47,629 nucleotides of DNA from UBA3775 sp964625275 (GCA_964625275.1 CAZVBH010000005.1:1-47629); one strand, 5' to 3'. Numbered from the stretch's first letter, positions 22,001 to 30,164 are shown. The notes: generated by a model not told the origin, from the letters alone. Made by a program: numbers and translations.

Positions 22001-25000
22001 AGCCTATGATTATGGCTGCACACGTATTGGTGACTATAACTACGTTGGTGAGAAAATTACTGATGAGATAAAAGCATCGTCTTCATATCTAAATGATAAA
22101 AATGATTGCAATTATTTGGGTGGATTTTCGTATAATCAGGCAGGAAAGGTTGCTTATTTAGTTGATAAATATACAACCTCGACAGCTTCCTCAAGCTCTG
22201 TTAAATATGCATCTTATTTTTCGGGCGGCAGTTATTACTATAATATTGTATTCAACGTCAGCTGTGATATGCAGTCTTATGGCAACGGATTTAGAGGCAT
22301 AGGCTCGTCCTATCAGAATAACAATTCAGACTTTATACTTAAACGTACGCTTTATCTATACAATTCTGTTAAAGGTCTGAATTCAGATATTTTAATTACG
22401 CTTTCAAGAAATTTGAAAGAATATCCTGAAGAATTAGGTACTTCTCAAAATTCCGGCTGGTGGGCTCAGGGTATTGGATTGTTTACCGCACTTAATTTTG
22501 GAAAGAATATAGATTGTACTGTTTCAGATTTGACAATTAGTGGCAATTTGAAGCTTGATTATAATTCTGACAGTTATACAGGAGAGGCGGCAGCCGGCGG
22601 ATTTGCTGCTTTATCGGCAAACGGTTCAAAGTCCAGTCTTGTGAAGTTCTCTAAGGTAGACATTAAAAATTTATCTGTTACTGGCTCTAAATATAGTGGC
22701 GGTATTGTTGGAGCCTTTGGTAAAACTTCAAGATGCTACTCGGATTCTTTCGAAAAAGATGTTAGCTCATCAATGAATAAAATCGCATTTGAACAATGCA
22801 ATTATGATAATATAAATATTGAAGGCAGTTACGCAGCCGGGGGTTATGTTGGCAGCTTAAGAACGAGTAATACTACTGTTATAACAGGAAGCTGTGGTTA
22901 TACAAATAGTTCTATCTCATGGAATTATGATGCTGTCTATACTATGTATAAGCTTACGGGTAATGCTGATAAAACTAAAAATGAAGGTAATGCCGGAGCC
23001 GGCGGATTAATTGGCAGCAATTACAGTAGTAATTGCGAAATTAACAATAATTCAACCGGTAATGCACTTCAATTTAGTAATGTTACAGTTACGGGACCTA
23101 AGCTCAGTTATAATAGCGATTATGGTATTGGTGGAATTATTGGTACGATGAAGGGTGGAGAGCTTGTTGCTAATTATGTTAATGCAAGTAATTTAGTGGT
23201 TCAAGCTGATGCTTCTTCAAAAATCAAAGGTGAATTTACTAATACCAATCAATATTATACACCATCAGCAGGTTTAATTACCGGCTTTACTAATAGTAAT
23301 GTTACTGTAAATAATTCTGTAATCAAATCTTCTCAGGTTTTAAATGCCGGTATTTTGGGCGGATATGTAGGAATGTTTAATTCTTCCAATGAGCTGAAGC
23401 TTTTAAATTCTGAATTAAGTGATTCTCTGATTTACAGTAAAGGTGCAGCCGGAACTTATGGTTCAACTTCTGCAGGCGGATTATGTGGTGCATCGTTGGG
23501 AAAACTTACAACTGATAATGTATCTCTTGAAAATAATTCTGTTGTGTCCGATGGTAAAGCTTCACTAATTTTAGGCTTTGCGACTGATTCTTCAGACGTT
23601 GCAGTTAATTTACAGAATATAACAGCTAAAGACTGTAAAGATGCTACAACTAAAAGTGCTGAAGAAAGTTCAAATGGAAGCTACATTTTAGGCAATAATA
23701 CATATGCAGGAAAACGGGCAAATTCGAGTCTGGGTACAGATTTTGCTGCCGGCTCTGCCGGACTTATTGTCGGTTCTGTAGCTGCATGTGAAAATAGCAA
23801 TTCAGAAATGAATTGTACCACTCTAAATAAATTAAATATGTATAACGTACTGTTTAATGATTGTATTGTAGGCTGTTATCTAGGTGCCGATTTATCATCG
23901 GAAATTTCATCAAATGAAAAGCTTACCGGTTCGTCATCAGGTGATAGTATTACTGATTACTTATCCAATATTTTAAAGAAATTTGATGAAAGTTCAATCG
24001 GCTTGTATGATGATTCCGGTACAGCTATTTCTTACAGCAGTCTGAAATCTTCGGATTCCTCATTTTCACAGCTTAGTGATTTTACTTTAGGTAATCTTGG
24101 CAAGCTGATTGGATGTGCTGAAGGAGTAAGTACAATTAAGGCGGTAGGCTTATCAATTCAGGGCAGTTACTATCCATATTATGATAATGGATATGTAAGC
24201 GTCAATGAAAAGACAGGAATGAACAGTGACGGTAATTTTATAATTTATGCTGATTATACCGGTGCTTCAGCACAAGGCACAGTCAATAAAATCGGTTCCA
24301 TAAGCGCTGATTATTATAATTATAGTGAGGATGTATTTAGTGCAAATACAGTTAATTATTCTCCTTACGTAGTGGTGAATCCGTTTGACAGATTTCTTTA
24401 CAAAAAATCAGGTGATTCAGTTGCTACATATGTAGCTGTAACGGGAGATGGAGCTAATGATGCTGCTATTGAAGCAATTATTAATGACTTGACTGCTGGT
24501 AAGAATTTGAGCTCTGATGAAAATTCAGAAGGCTCAAAAACAATAAGCGATAGTTCATCAAATAGTGATGCTTCAGCAAATAATGATGATTCTGGAACTG
24601 TAAATGCTTCAGCAAGTCAATTAAAAACTGACAACATGTGCTACAATAGTGTATCAGAAATTGCTGAAAAATTTGCAACCGGTGGCGCTTATTCAAGCTA
24701 TCTTACCGGCTATATTGAGGGTAGTGAAAGTGTAAGCTCTGATTATAATGGAATTAATGAATTTAGTGATTTCAAGATACTCCTTTTAGATACAACTGAC
24801 AGTATTGAAATTACTAACAGAGTAAATGCATATATTTCACTTCTTACCAATTGTGACCAGAGTACTACCATCGGTTACGATAATATAGAAGTAAGTACAT
24901 ATAAGTGGGACCAGGGATACTTTGTTTTACAGGATGAGAGTACCTTGATTTATAATTCTGAAAAGCAAAGATTAACTGTTAATGGCTCAAAGCATGATAA

Positions 25001-27107
25001 TCAGAATGATCAGTTTACGCTTTTGGATGTAAGATATGTTAATCCATGTAACAGTAGTCAGTACTATCATCTTTACATACCTGTTGTTGTAAAGAAGGTA
25101 CTTGATTTCAGCTTCTCGGTTAACATGCTTTCAGGAAGCAGTACCTATTCCTCTGTATATACTTCGGGCAATGCCGTACTGACAAGCTATGGAGATGATG
25201 TGACAGCCAGACTTTCATATAATTATACCTGGACTGCTAATGAATGGAATTCCTATATCGCAAGTGGTGCTAATCTTTTGTGGAACTATGATAAGCAGGT
25301 AAAGCTTGATGATACCACTACTGACTTTATGAAAGGGGATTCAACAATAAGACTCACGCTGGTGGATGTAAACCGACAGGGCATCGGTGATACTTACTTC
25401 GTCGGAACCGGTCTGAATTTATCTTCAGGTGATATACTGGAATTTAAGAATATGTATGTTGGTGGAAGTGATTCGAAGTTTACCTCTGCGCCATTATGTG
25501 ATTTATTGAACCTTTCAGTAAATGAGGCAAAGGATGGAGCTTATAAGCTGCTTTCAGAAGTGACAGATGAAGATGGTTATCCTAAAAATGCCCTTTTAAG
25601 AATTTGGAACAGTGATAACAATTCCTTTGATTATTATGGACTAAAAACTGCAAAGGATGCTGCCGGTACTACATATTATGACATCACTATAGTTGATGAT
25701 AATGGCAAAGCTTATCAAAGTAATGAAAAGGTTACGGTAAGTGAAGTTTATTACCTTATCATTAATTTTACAAAAGGTGAAAAGGTATTGACACGTCTTT
25801 TAAGTCTTGGCGCTGAAAAAATCAGCAGTAGTTCAACAGATGCCATACCAATTAAGACGGTTACTGAATCAGGAAGCAGTACATCTAAGTACTATACAAT
25901 AGGTGATTTCTTTGAAATAACAGATACTGATATAACAACAGCTTCTAAAAATAATTCAATGATAATTGAAAGTGGAGCTAATGACTACATTAATGTAAAA
26001 GCTTCAGCAACAGTATCAGTTAATTCCGAACAGGCAAGTATTTTTGAACAATATGCAAAAAATACTGACTGTTATTTCAGATTTGCCCTATCAGCATCCG
26101 ATACCGGAAGCTTTACCGAAATTGATGCAAACTTGATTTCGGTAGATAAAGTAACGATTAGTGATTCTAATTCTCAAATAACACTAAAAGCTGATGATTA
26201 TATAGTTTCTCAGACAGGTGGAATCTTTTATTTGACAATTAAGAATCATAAAGCAAGTGAGTTTCAAAATAAAACAGTTAATGCTGAGATTCAGCTGAAC
26301 TATGAAAATGCATCAGGTAAGATAGCCAATCAGTTCCCTGAAAGAGAAGCTAACGATACAACCTCAGGAATCAGCTTTTCTTTAGCTTCAAGCATCAGCT
26401 ATTCATTAGATACACTTGATTCATCAAAAATGTCGAAGAATAGTGTTGAAATCGGTAAGGTTTATTATAGAGAGGCAATTCAGGTAGTCGATCTTACTTA
26501 TAATGCCTACAGCCAGTCATCAACAGATGGAAATACAAGCCAGCTTGGCATAAACAAAAAAGAGTTAAGCACTGACTTACAGAGAATCACCTCACTCGGA
26601 ATGTTTGATGCAACAGAGCTCTCAGGACTTAACTTAACGGATTCAAATTCCGAAAAATACCCTGCAAAGCTAGTCTGTACACTTCGGTTGGAAAAGAAGA
26701 CTGATAAAGAAGATGGAACTACAGCTTATGAATATGTCAATATAAATGACTATTTTAAAAATATTACTTTAATCTCTGACGGAAATGCAATTAAAGATTT
26801 TGAAGCAATTACGACCTCAGAATCCTCGGGCTCGGCAAAAAATAAGTACATAGTTACGCTTACTGAAAAACAAAGAAATAGAATTTCAGATGAACAGCTG
26901 GAAATTGATATTACCTTTGACGTCTTGACAGGAACCTCATTAGAGGCATTAGGAGCAGGAGTCTACTCAAATTACAGAGTAACCCTGACAGCCTATCTCG
27001 CAGACAGCAAAGGAAATGCAATTACCGAAGAAGTAAGTGACTACTTTGTATATACAAATGCACAGTTCTACCTCGGAATCCTCGGAATCCAGGATTTCGG
27101 AAACTAG
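16089..27107 (+). CDS. Giant exported beta-helix protein 2 (about 3,672 residues), paralogue of protein 1
   Basis: The frame is open from TTG 16071. TTG 16089 is preferred because from there the leader (core FITILLILVLIISSMP, cut near LAEE) aligns residue for residue with protein 1 from its ATG; GGG at 16079-16081 is only a weak ribosome site. The same five modules follow, opening near nucleotides 16250, 18175, 19687, 20776 (CGTYDDPY) and 21920, each with GGxxG beta-helix units such as AGGYVGSLRTSN. The CxxC beside SDIGDWGEVIRLDG is conserved (Cys633, Cys636). A Ser/Asn-rich linker (about 2808-2844) leads to the same C-terminal region, ending YLGILGIQDFGN. There is no sorting signal or anchor. 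It has its own long leader, and giant gene 1 ends in a strong terminator, so the two may be controlled separately. Probably an alternative or partner surface protein. Confidence 0.85.
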   Translation: MKNTFKRFITILLILVLIISSMPTAFLDDGFSVIKNVLAEEVSADKIDSKTISSIDDFIELSLMDASSYQYATISIAPTDNQLDLTGTNSEGKSFQGLGSSEYPFKGRLVYSNSVSGSITVNRAIFNYLDQSATIGSSDNPLNLQAADNMKSVILAENFVTTESTESDTAKSIYLTISTEYDSSNQSYSSFGGIIGTMGSGSKLNLTVNNKITSTSITISNSGSAAGLICNTMESNSELSLSVLSKAGSQTTTESLNLNISTTGSSSNIGALVGLMKEGSSLTIDQALEISGTIGNTSKASNTGGIVGRAEAGVNVKINKNITISEKLQASTNAGGVFGYAINPEVSLDSDARLTVSSTSAFTASNAVGGLAGYCIFNSTDSKTLDLSNISIEGLSFASGTYAGGLFGVLSNQSLGQGVTIKNSNYSSASASISTINSSSSGYTYGGLIGRYEASSSDSSAQTSLSSSLVIEEVNVASKVNNTPNNYGGLIGSVGNNSYVEISDVTITNQLNDKTPTYFGGLIANAGTGIFLNIGSVKVSGKFNAGTNGGGLVGISSSGVIRLSGTTDLSSSAPEKTTSKFGQLVGRRSNTLVYAIGDGNTVTSSAEAKSDMATTENSSDYETNTNNWLLKRCESCHVSDIGDWGEVIRLDGSKLFETTVESNYTALIYLKDHKITLRGFDNNTIITEGNYSVINSTLEFVAASLSFQFDESTSLAIGFSEFNYNSKIYLKEDVNLSGTGLIGFTRDSSANDSKAEDSKYHKSKFNGSFKSDNNTITLAIGETYGYRNSKSLLNPNLSTSVDAGSGQIYDHSFLGLFGQVAADEISNFTVDGTIEFGVVDGGVNMGVGSVAGYQPYGSKQTYDGITINTKIKYTSPSAGNSIKDANVGGIVGYVKYGSTIVVEDCIYNGSIDNNSIAWTFYNSALIAFIENSGEQNITVKNTKIGGNININSTSSDTGASVGSILAATGTSTGKTNITIQNVSVECFKINTGNISTYSGGFLGFKWKNTDVSITGLKIDNSTLTTKALFGGLVYQSSGTWNVYGNSNDSYCTSNGIEFGSGVKITGKSGASYPSALLVSRGDCYDSGYALYLCLKDTNAYKISSNLSLTLSSGNAYFDELVGRTITSGSSESGKHGVVSIATSESDTNALESDSLINQGDSCNTYTYQLSKAYKNPNTRYYYNLNKLADSGKASSSITSGRELLLWSVGQYCANNIYTNFLTSSNVRNSGATITGDIDLTGLSYYPISIAGKSITIGNDNEKATITFDYEQINSLEATKSNKTLTDSDRQHYRMQQSLFLDFYSTSSSAAKLTLNNVELKGTVSLNSSNSGALISGTAYGVLNGTTIKTCEISVTNFTLGGIKVVTSNGISNSNYAPLLINKASSYASLTFDGVSTSDYQDGEKAATSLLGNVGSESAINIVLLFENIALDGRTSTSIFTRATLLESFSYSTSDSSSSGTYKFESSDTQITYGRELSNGVNGKGTTGRNPYNNDDEGQIWYFGAGKKVVEDSTNKVVANEGNGFFTGDYLRYVYVPEGGDNGTVAYKHELDINQTVINITSGCGTYDDPYIIDSDGQLETLGKFLSTGAIAGWEINVSYDIASKISTDGKTIGSSVSLITDNSNNTDYKLISGSTWAVYDSKGNKLNYTLTSAQVRAYLRNAYYMVTNDINLESSFYGLGGSDSTTNVFSGVIVGKLDEKTGKYPTIHVKTHTSTTHNYFGGLIAYSNGSVVKNLTIDYSGSILINDDDANSKTKSEASGDALYAASDNASLTQVSIGLTATEASQAREKQSFFGGVIGYVVGGDNIIDNVSVTGLDTLDLTIYGTDSKKDGTNANLTAVGGYVGLVGGNIDAGGGVIFRNIKVSDASITGFSGFGTKGDFAEDSDYYYRNAYVGRVLDGYAISEGETLDNTDKNYKLTTLESESDLLSVTVPSNSVATIQINSAQQLFVLSAIVNSGAGGKNSSNKFNTEAYDYGCTRIGDYNYVGEKITDEIKASSSYLNDKNDCNYLGGFSYNQAGKVAYLVDKYTTSTASSSSVKYASYFSGGSYYYNIVFNVSCDMQSYGNGFRGIGSSYQNNNSDFILKRTLYLYNSVKGLNSDILITLSRNLKEYPEELGTSQNSGWWAQGIGLFTALNFGKNIDCTVSDLTISGNLKLDYNSDSYTGEAAAGGFAALSANGSKSSLVKFSKVDIKNLSVTGSKYSGGIVGAFGKTSRCYSDSFEKDVSSSMNKIAFEQCNYDNINIEGSYAAGGYVGSLRTSNTTVITGSCGYTNSSISWNYDAVYTMYKLTGNADKTKNEGNAGAGGLIGSNYSSNCEINNNSTGNALQFSNVTVTGPKLSYNSDYGIGGIIGTMKGGELVANYVNASNLVVQADASSKIKGEFTNTNQYYTPSAGLITGFTNSNVTVNNSVIKSSQVLNAGILGGYVGMFNSSNELKLLNSELSDSLIYSKGAAGTYGSTSAGGLCGASLGKLTTDNVSLENNSVVSDGKASLILGFATDSSDVAVNLQNITAKDCKDATTKSAEESSNGSYILGNNTYAGKRANSSLGTDFAAGSAGLIVGSVAACENSNSEMNCTTLNKLNMYNVLFNDCIVGCYLGADLSSEISSNEKLTGSSSGDSITDYLSNILKKFDESSIGLYDDSGTAISYSSLKSSDSSFSQLSDFTLGNLGKLIGCAEGVSTIKAVGLSIQGSYYPYYDNGYVSVNEKTGMNSDGNFIIYADYTGASAQGTVNKIGSISADYYNYSEDVFSANTVNYSPYVVVNPFDRFLYKKSGDSVATYVAVTGDGANDAAIEAIINDLTAGKNLSSDENSEGSKTISDSSSNSDASANNDDSGTVNASASQLKTDNMCYNSVSEIAEKFATGGAYSSYLTGYIEGSESVSSDYNGINEFSDFKILLLDTTDSIEITNRVNAYISLLTNCDQSTTIGYDNIEVSTYKWDQGYFVLQDESTLIYNSEKQRLTVNGSKHDNQNDQFTLLDVRYVNPCNSSQYYHLYIPVVVKKVLDFSFSVNMLSGSSTYSSVYTSGNAVLTSYGDDVTARLSYNYTWTANEWNSYIASGANLLWNYDKQVKLDDTTTDFMKGDSTIRLTLVDVNRQGIGDTYFVGTGLNLSSGDILEFKNMYVGGSDSKFTSAPLCDLLNLSVNEAKDGAYKLLSEVTDEDGYPKNALLRIWNSDNNSFDYYGLKTAKDAAGTTYYDITIVDDNGKAYQSNEKVTVSEVYYLIINFTKGEKVLTRLLSLGAEKISSSSTDAIPIKTVTESGSSTSKYYTIGDFFEITDTDITTASKNNSMIIESGANDYINVKASATVSVNSEQASIFEQYAKNTDCYFRFALSASDTGSFTEIDANLISVDKVTISDSNSQITLKADDYIVSQTGGIFYLTIKNHKASEFQNKTVNAEIQLNYENASGKIANQFPEREANDTTSGISFSLASSISYSLDTLDSSKMSKNSVEIGKVYYREAIQVVDLTYNAYSQSSTDGNTSQLGINKKELSTDLQRITSLGMFDATELSGLNLTDSNSEKYPAKLVCTLRLEKKTDKEDGTTAYEYVNINDYFKNITLISDGNAIKDFEAITTSESSGSAKNKYIVTLTEKQRNRISDEQLEIDITFDVLTGTSLEALGAGVYSNYRVTLTAYLADSKGNAITEEVSDYFVYTNAQFYLGILGIQDFGN

Positions 27108-27322
27108 AACATGTAGCGACTCATATTTACAGTAGAGTAAATTGAGGCTGCAATCTATAATTGCAATAAAGTCAATTAGATGGTGACTCGTAATTGCAAT
27201 AAAGTAAATTAGGTGGCGACTCATAATTGCAATAAAGTAAATTAGGTGGCGACTCATAATTGCAATAAAGTAAATTAGGTGGCGACTCGTAATTGCAATA
27301 AAGTAAACTAGGTGGCGACTTA
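27108..27322 (+). repeat. 33-bp noncoding tandem repeat, 5 good copies plus decayed ones
   Basis: Copies start at 27158, 27191, 27224, 27257 and 27290, exactly 33 bases apart. Each has the core TAATTGCAATAAAGTAAATT followed by AGGTGGCGACTCA. A degenerate copy covers about 27125-27157, and GTAGCGACTCA sits just after the giant gene's stop. There are no spacers between units, so this is not a CRISPR array. The minus-strand open frame across it is just the repeat translated (SRHLIYFIAI units). Confidence 0.93.
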
Positions 27323-27434
27323 TATATGCTTGCGTAGAAAAAAATTCAGGGGGTCCCCTGGTTTTTCCAGCATCATATATAAGGAGCCACCTTTTTACAT
27401 TAAGTCGCCACCGTTTTTACAATGAGTCGCCACC
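27311..27434 (+). terminator. Compound hairpin/terminator pairing with the 33-bp repeats; copy 1 of a dispersed hairpin
   Basis: GGTGGCGACTTA (27311-27322) can pair with GGAGCCACC followed by TTTTT (27383-27395) or exactly with TAAGTCGCCACC (27400-27411), followed by GTTTTTAC. A third arm, TGAGTCGCCACC (27423-27434), is the exact complement of GGTGGCGACTCA in the upstream tandem units. Inside lies the palindrome CAGGGGGTCCCCTG and the segments TATATGCTTGCGTAGAAAAA and CTGGTTTTTCCAGCATCATA, which recur near 47,040-47,120. Likely a terminator, perhaps with alternative folds. Confidence 0.75.
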
Positions 27435-27461
27435 CTTCGTACTAACTTTCAAAAAATGTTG

Positions 27462-27490
27462 TTGTTTTATGAACGAGATTATGGTAGAAT
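27462..27490 (+). promoter_or_regulatory. Promoter of the four small subunit genes
   Basis: TTGTTT (27462-27467), a 17-base spacer and TAGAAT (27485-27490) preceded by TGG (extended -10). It lies just after the compound hairpin and about 70 bases before the ATG at 27563. TATAAT at 27495-27500 is an alternative -10 but has no -35. Confidence 0.6.
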
Positions 27491-27562
27491 AATGTATAAT
27501 TGTGTCTAAAAATAGAGGGGTGTGTGTAGTGAGTCATCAAATTTAGAAAGGGTTGATTTTTA

Positions 27563-28426
27563 ATGAGCACTACAAAAATGTTAAAACGTCGCTTCGCCAC
27601 AGCAATCATAGCCTTACTAATTGCCTTAATTGCAATCATAGCAGCGACCTTCGCTTGGTATATTTACAATACCAATGCCCATACAACTAATGTTCATATG
27701 TCTGCCGGCGCCAGTGCATCTATCCAGATAAGCAACACCTACGATGGCACTTATGGCTCCTCGGCATTACTAGATGAATTTATCGGAAGTCTAAATCCGG
27801 TTTCAACTAATTTAATAACAGGTGGCTTTCAGAAGGTTACAGGTTATTCAAATGGAAGCGAAAATCAGTCAAAGCTTGTTGCAAATCTCTTTGGCTCAGT
27901 TGAGTCATCAGATTACTATATGACTACTCTTTACTTAAGAACCAGTGGTCAGGCCATGACTGTTTATGTATCGGGAATTGATTATGAGGACAGTGATTCT
28001 GATAATCCGATTTCTACAGCAATCAGAGTTGGTCTGGTAACTCACGCAGCAGGTAAGAATCAAAGCACTTCTGATGAGTTTATTTTCGCAATTAATTCTG
28101 CCGACAATCCACAGGCAGATTACAATACCTCGACCGGCGAAGAGGGTTATGTACTTGATTATTCAAAAACAGATGGAACTACCGTAAAGCTAACGCCTTA
28201 CACAAGTTCAAATTTTGCCAGCTATGACAAGTCTACCGGTGTAGTAACTGTTAATTCTAATTCAGTTGCAATCTGTACACTTCCTGCAGGAAGCAGTGAT
28301 GCTGCCGGTGAGGCCGTTCAGGTTGATGTCTATATCTGGCTTGAAGGCTGCGATAAGGATTGCACTAATAATCTTTGTCAGACAACGCTTAAAAATTTAT
28401 CTGTTTCTTTTGCCGGAACTAACTAA
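27563..28426 (+). CDS. SipW-type fibre-subunit-like protein A (WLEGCD..C family)
   Basis: 287 residues. A basic lead, a hydrophobic helix (about 11-30) and ATFAWYIYN (28-36) form a leader like those of TasA/camelysin proteins processed by SipW peptidases. The mature part is a beta-rich domain of about 250 residues, with a low-complexity Ser/Asp content. It ends in a signature shared with the next three genes: WLEGCDKDC (259-267), then LSVSFAG. Cys263 and Cys267, three residues apart, plus Cys272, could form disulphides or bind metal. AAAGGG lies about 10 bases before the ATG. First gene of a tight four-gene run. Known family logic: TasA-type proteins assemble into extracellular fibres; that this one does so is inference. 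Confidence 0.8.
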   Translation: MSTTKMLKRRFATAIIALLIALIAIIAATFAWYIYNTNAHTTNVHMSAGASASIQISNTYDGTYGSSALLDEFIGSLNPVSTNLITGGFQKVTGYSNGSENQSKLVANLFGSVESSDYYMTTLYLRTSGQAMTVYVSGIDYEDSDSDNPISTAIRVGLVTHAAGKNQSTSDEFIFAINSADNPQADYNTSTGEEGYVLDYSKTDGTTVKLTPYTSSNFASYDKSTGVVTVNSNSVAICTLPAGSSDAAGEAVQVDVYIWLEGCDKDCTNNLCQTTLKNLSVSFAGTN

Positions 28427-28437
28427 GGAGGAAAAGA

Positions 28438-29277
28438 GTGAACACAAAGAAATTACGTAAATCACAATTGATTGCTTTGTTTTGGATTGTGCTGGTGATT
28501 CTTTGCGCTTCAGTTGCAACTTATGCCTGGTTTTCCTTTAATCCTTCAACGAATGTTGAACCGATGAGCAGTACCGTAAGTAAAGGTACTTCGATACTTT
28601 TGATTTCAAACAGCAGTACCGGAGACTTTGAGACAAGCTGTAAGCTTGCTCCTTCAAGTAATCCTGATGAGCTTCGCCCATTGTCAACCGCCGATTTGAG
28701 TGGTTTTTATACAGCACTTGCTCATAATACTGAAGGAATTTCAGTAATGTATGGAGATGTTACTGACAGTATTTCAGACTATCTTATACATGGAACAGTT
28801 TATTTAAAGAGTACTAATGGCGGCTGCAATGTCTATCTTTATAAATCAGGCTTGAATTTTGGAGTAGACATTCAGGCTTTAGCTTCAATGAGACTTGGAC
28901 TAAAGGTTACTACAGAGGCCGGAACCTCCACTTATATATTCAAGCTTGACGATATGGGAGAAACCTCAGGTGCAGCCTCTACGCTTACCGTACCGAATGT
29001 TGATACTGTTGTTTCATCAATTGGCAGTGACGGCTCAGCTGTCTATACTGCTGATGCTTCACTTAATCTTTCAGATTATTTAGCTGTTGAAAGTAAAGAA
29101 AATGATTCAAATCCGGAAGCCGGCGAGAATATCTTTGCTGTTTTAAATAATGACGAGGTAGCGCCTGTTGAGTATTGGCTTTATCTCGAGGGTTGTGACG
29201 AAAACTGTTCAAATGTAGTTCAGAACAGAGATATTTCACTTCAATTAGCATTTGCAGGAGTTACAAGGGAGGAATGA
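28438..29277 (+). CDS. SipW-type fibre-subunit-like protein B
   Basis: 279 residues, GTG start with AAGGAGG ending 7 bases before it and 11 bases after the previous stop. The leader is MNTKKLRKSQ, a hydrophobic helix (about 11-28) and ATYAWFSFN (28-36), the clearest match in the window to the SipW-substrate 'ATYAWF' boundary. The beta-rich body carries RLGLKVTTEAG, a motif also found in variants in A and C (RVGLVTHAAG, RLGLSFNTG). The C-terminus has YLEGCDENC (249-257) followed by SLQLAFAG. Same architecture as its neighbours, so an operon of paralogous subunits formed by duplication. Co-translation with the next gene is likely because only 4 bases separate them. Confidence 0.82.
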   Translation: MNTKKLRKSQLIALFWIVLVILCASVATYAWFSFNPSTNVEPMSSTVSKGTSILLISNSSTGDFETSCKLAPSSNPDELRPLSTADLSGFYTALAHNTEGISVMYGDVTDSISDYLIHGTVYLKSTNGGCNVYLYKSGLNFGVDIQALASMRLGLKVTTEAGTSTYIFKLDDMGETSGAASTLTVPNVDTVVSSIGSDGSAVYTADASLNLSDYLAVESKENDSNPEAGENIFAVLNNDEVAPVEYWLYLEGCDENCSNVVQNRDISLQLAFAGVTREE

Positions 29278-29281
29278 TTGA

Positions 29282-30145
29282 ATGAAGAAAAACGGTAGAA
29301 TTTTAAAAACCGCATTCCTTGCAATCACAATGATTGCAGCACTTTTGTCCCTTACTGTAGCTACCTATGCCTGGTTTTCTGCCAATAAGGTAGTTAAAAC
29401 CGAAGCAGTAACTGCCAAATCCGGAAGTGATGATTTAACTCTTCAGTTAAGCTCAAAGGGTGGTAATTCATTTAGTGGTGATTCCGAGACTTCAATAACT
29501 CAGGTTAATTCAAGTGATTTGACTGAGCTTTTACCGGTTTCAACTGTTGACTTATCTACCTTTCTTTATAATGATACGACCGTAGATGGAATTGCTTCTA
29601 ACTTTAGTGAAGACTCTGAAGCTAATCGTTACTACCATGGACGTATTTATCTGAGGGCAGAAGCAGAAGGTCAGCCTGGGACGGCCAAAGCAGCCCTTTA
29701 TCTTGACCAGAGCAGCTCATCCGGTGGAAGTATTGTTCAGTCAGATGATGAAAATCTTTTGGCTGCAACGAGACTTGGATTAAGCTTTAATACCGGTGAT
29801 AGCGTAATTTTTAAGCTTAGTGATTCTGATGGTAACTCTTCGAATCAAGTCTTTAATACTGTTGTTGATGGTATTACGCTTTCTGACAACCAGGTGATTG
29901 GCCTCTCAGGAAGTAAAGTGAAGGCTTTTACTGATCCGGCTGTATCACTTTCAAAGTATACAATTACAATAAATGATAGTAGTGTAAGTCTGCCGGAAGA
30001 GCCTATTTTATATATGGACCTCAACACGATTTATACACTTGACATATATTATTACCTTGAAGGCTGTGATCCGGATTGTTCGGATTCTGTAAGCTTTTCA
30101 GACTTAGATTTACATCTTGCATTTTATGCAATACTTGAGCTTTGA
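29282..30145 (+). CDS. SipW-type fibre-subunit-like protein C
   Basis: 287 residues. The leader is basic MKKNGRILK, a hydrophobic helix (about 10-27) and ATYAWFSAN (27-35). The body contains RIYLRAEAEG and RLGLSFNTGD, both echoed in the sister proteins, and the C-terminus has YLEGCDPDC (258-266). It differs from A and B in ending with a hydrophobic stretch, LAFYAILEL, rather than a polar tail. GGAGG of its ribosome site lies inside the end of gene B. Probably one of several subunits of the same polymer; which is major and which minor cannot be read from sequence. Confidence 0.82.
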   Translation: MKKNGRILKTAFLAITMIAALLSLTVATYAWFSANKVVKTEAVTAKSGSDDLTLQLSSKGGNSFSGDSETSITQVNSSDLTELLPVSTVDLSTFLYNDTTVDGIASNFSEDSEANRYYHGRIYLRAEAEGQPGTAKAALYLDQSSSSGGSIVQSDDENLLAATRLGLSFNTGDSVIFKLSDSDGNSSNQVFNTVVDGITLSDNQVIGLSGSKVKAFTDPAVSLSKYTITINDSSVSLPEEPILYMDLNTIYTLDIYYYLEGCDPDCSDSVSFSDLDLHLAFYAILEL

Positions 30146-30164
30146 GAAGAAAGGGCATTAGGAA

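Noticed and set aside
4435..27107. Sortase-anchored or S-layer-anchored adhesins
   Set aside because: Neither giant has LPXTG, a C-terminal membrane helix or S-layer/cell-wall-binding repeats at either end.
26967..27257. Minus-strand open frame of 96 codons with SRHLIYFIAI repeats
   Set aside because: It is the tandem repeat read backwards, overlaps the end of giant gene 2 and has no ribosome site.
27108..27322. Regular 33-bp repeats resembling a CRISPR array
   Set aside because: The units follow each other with no spacers and no cas genes are present; it is a plain tandem repeat.
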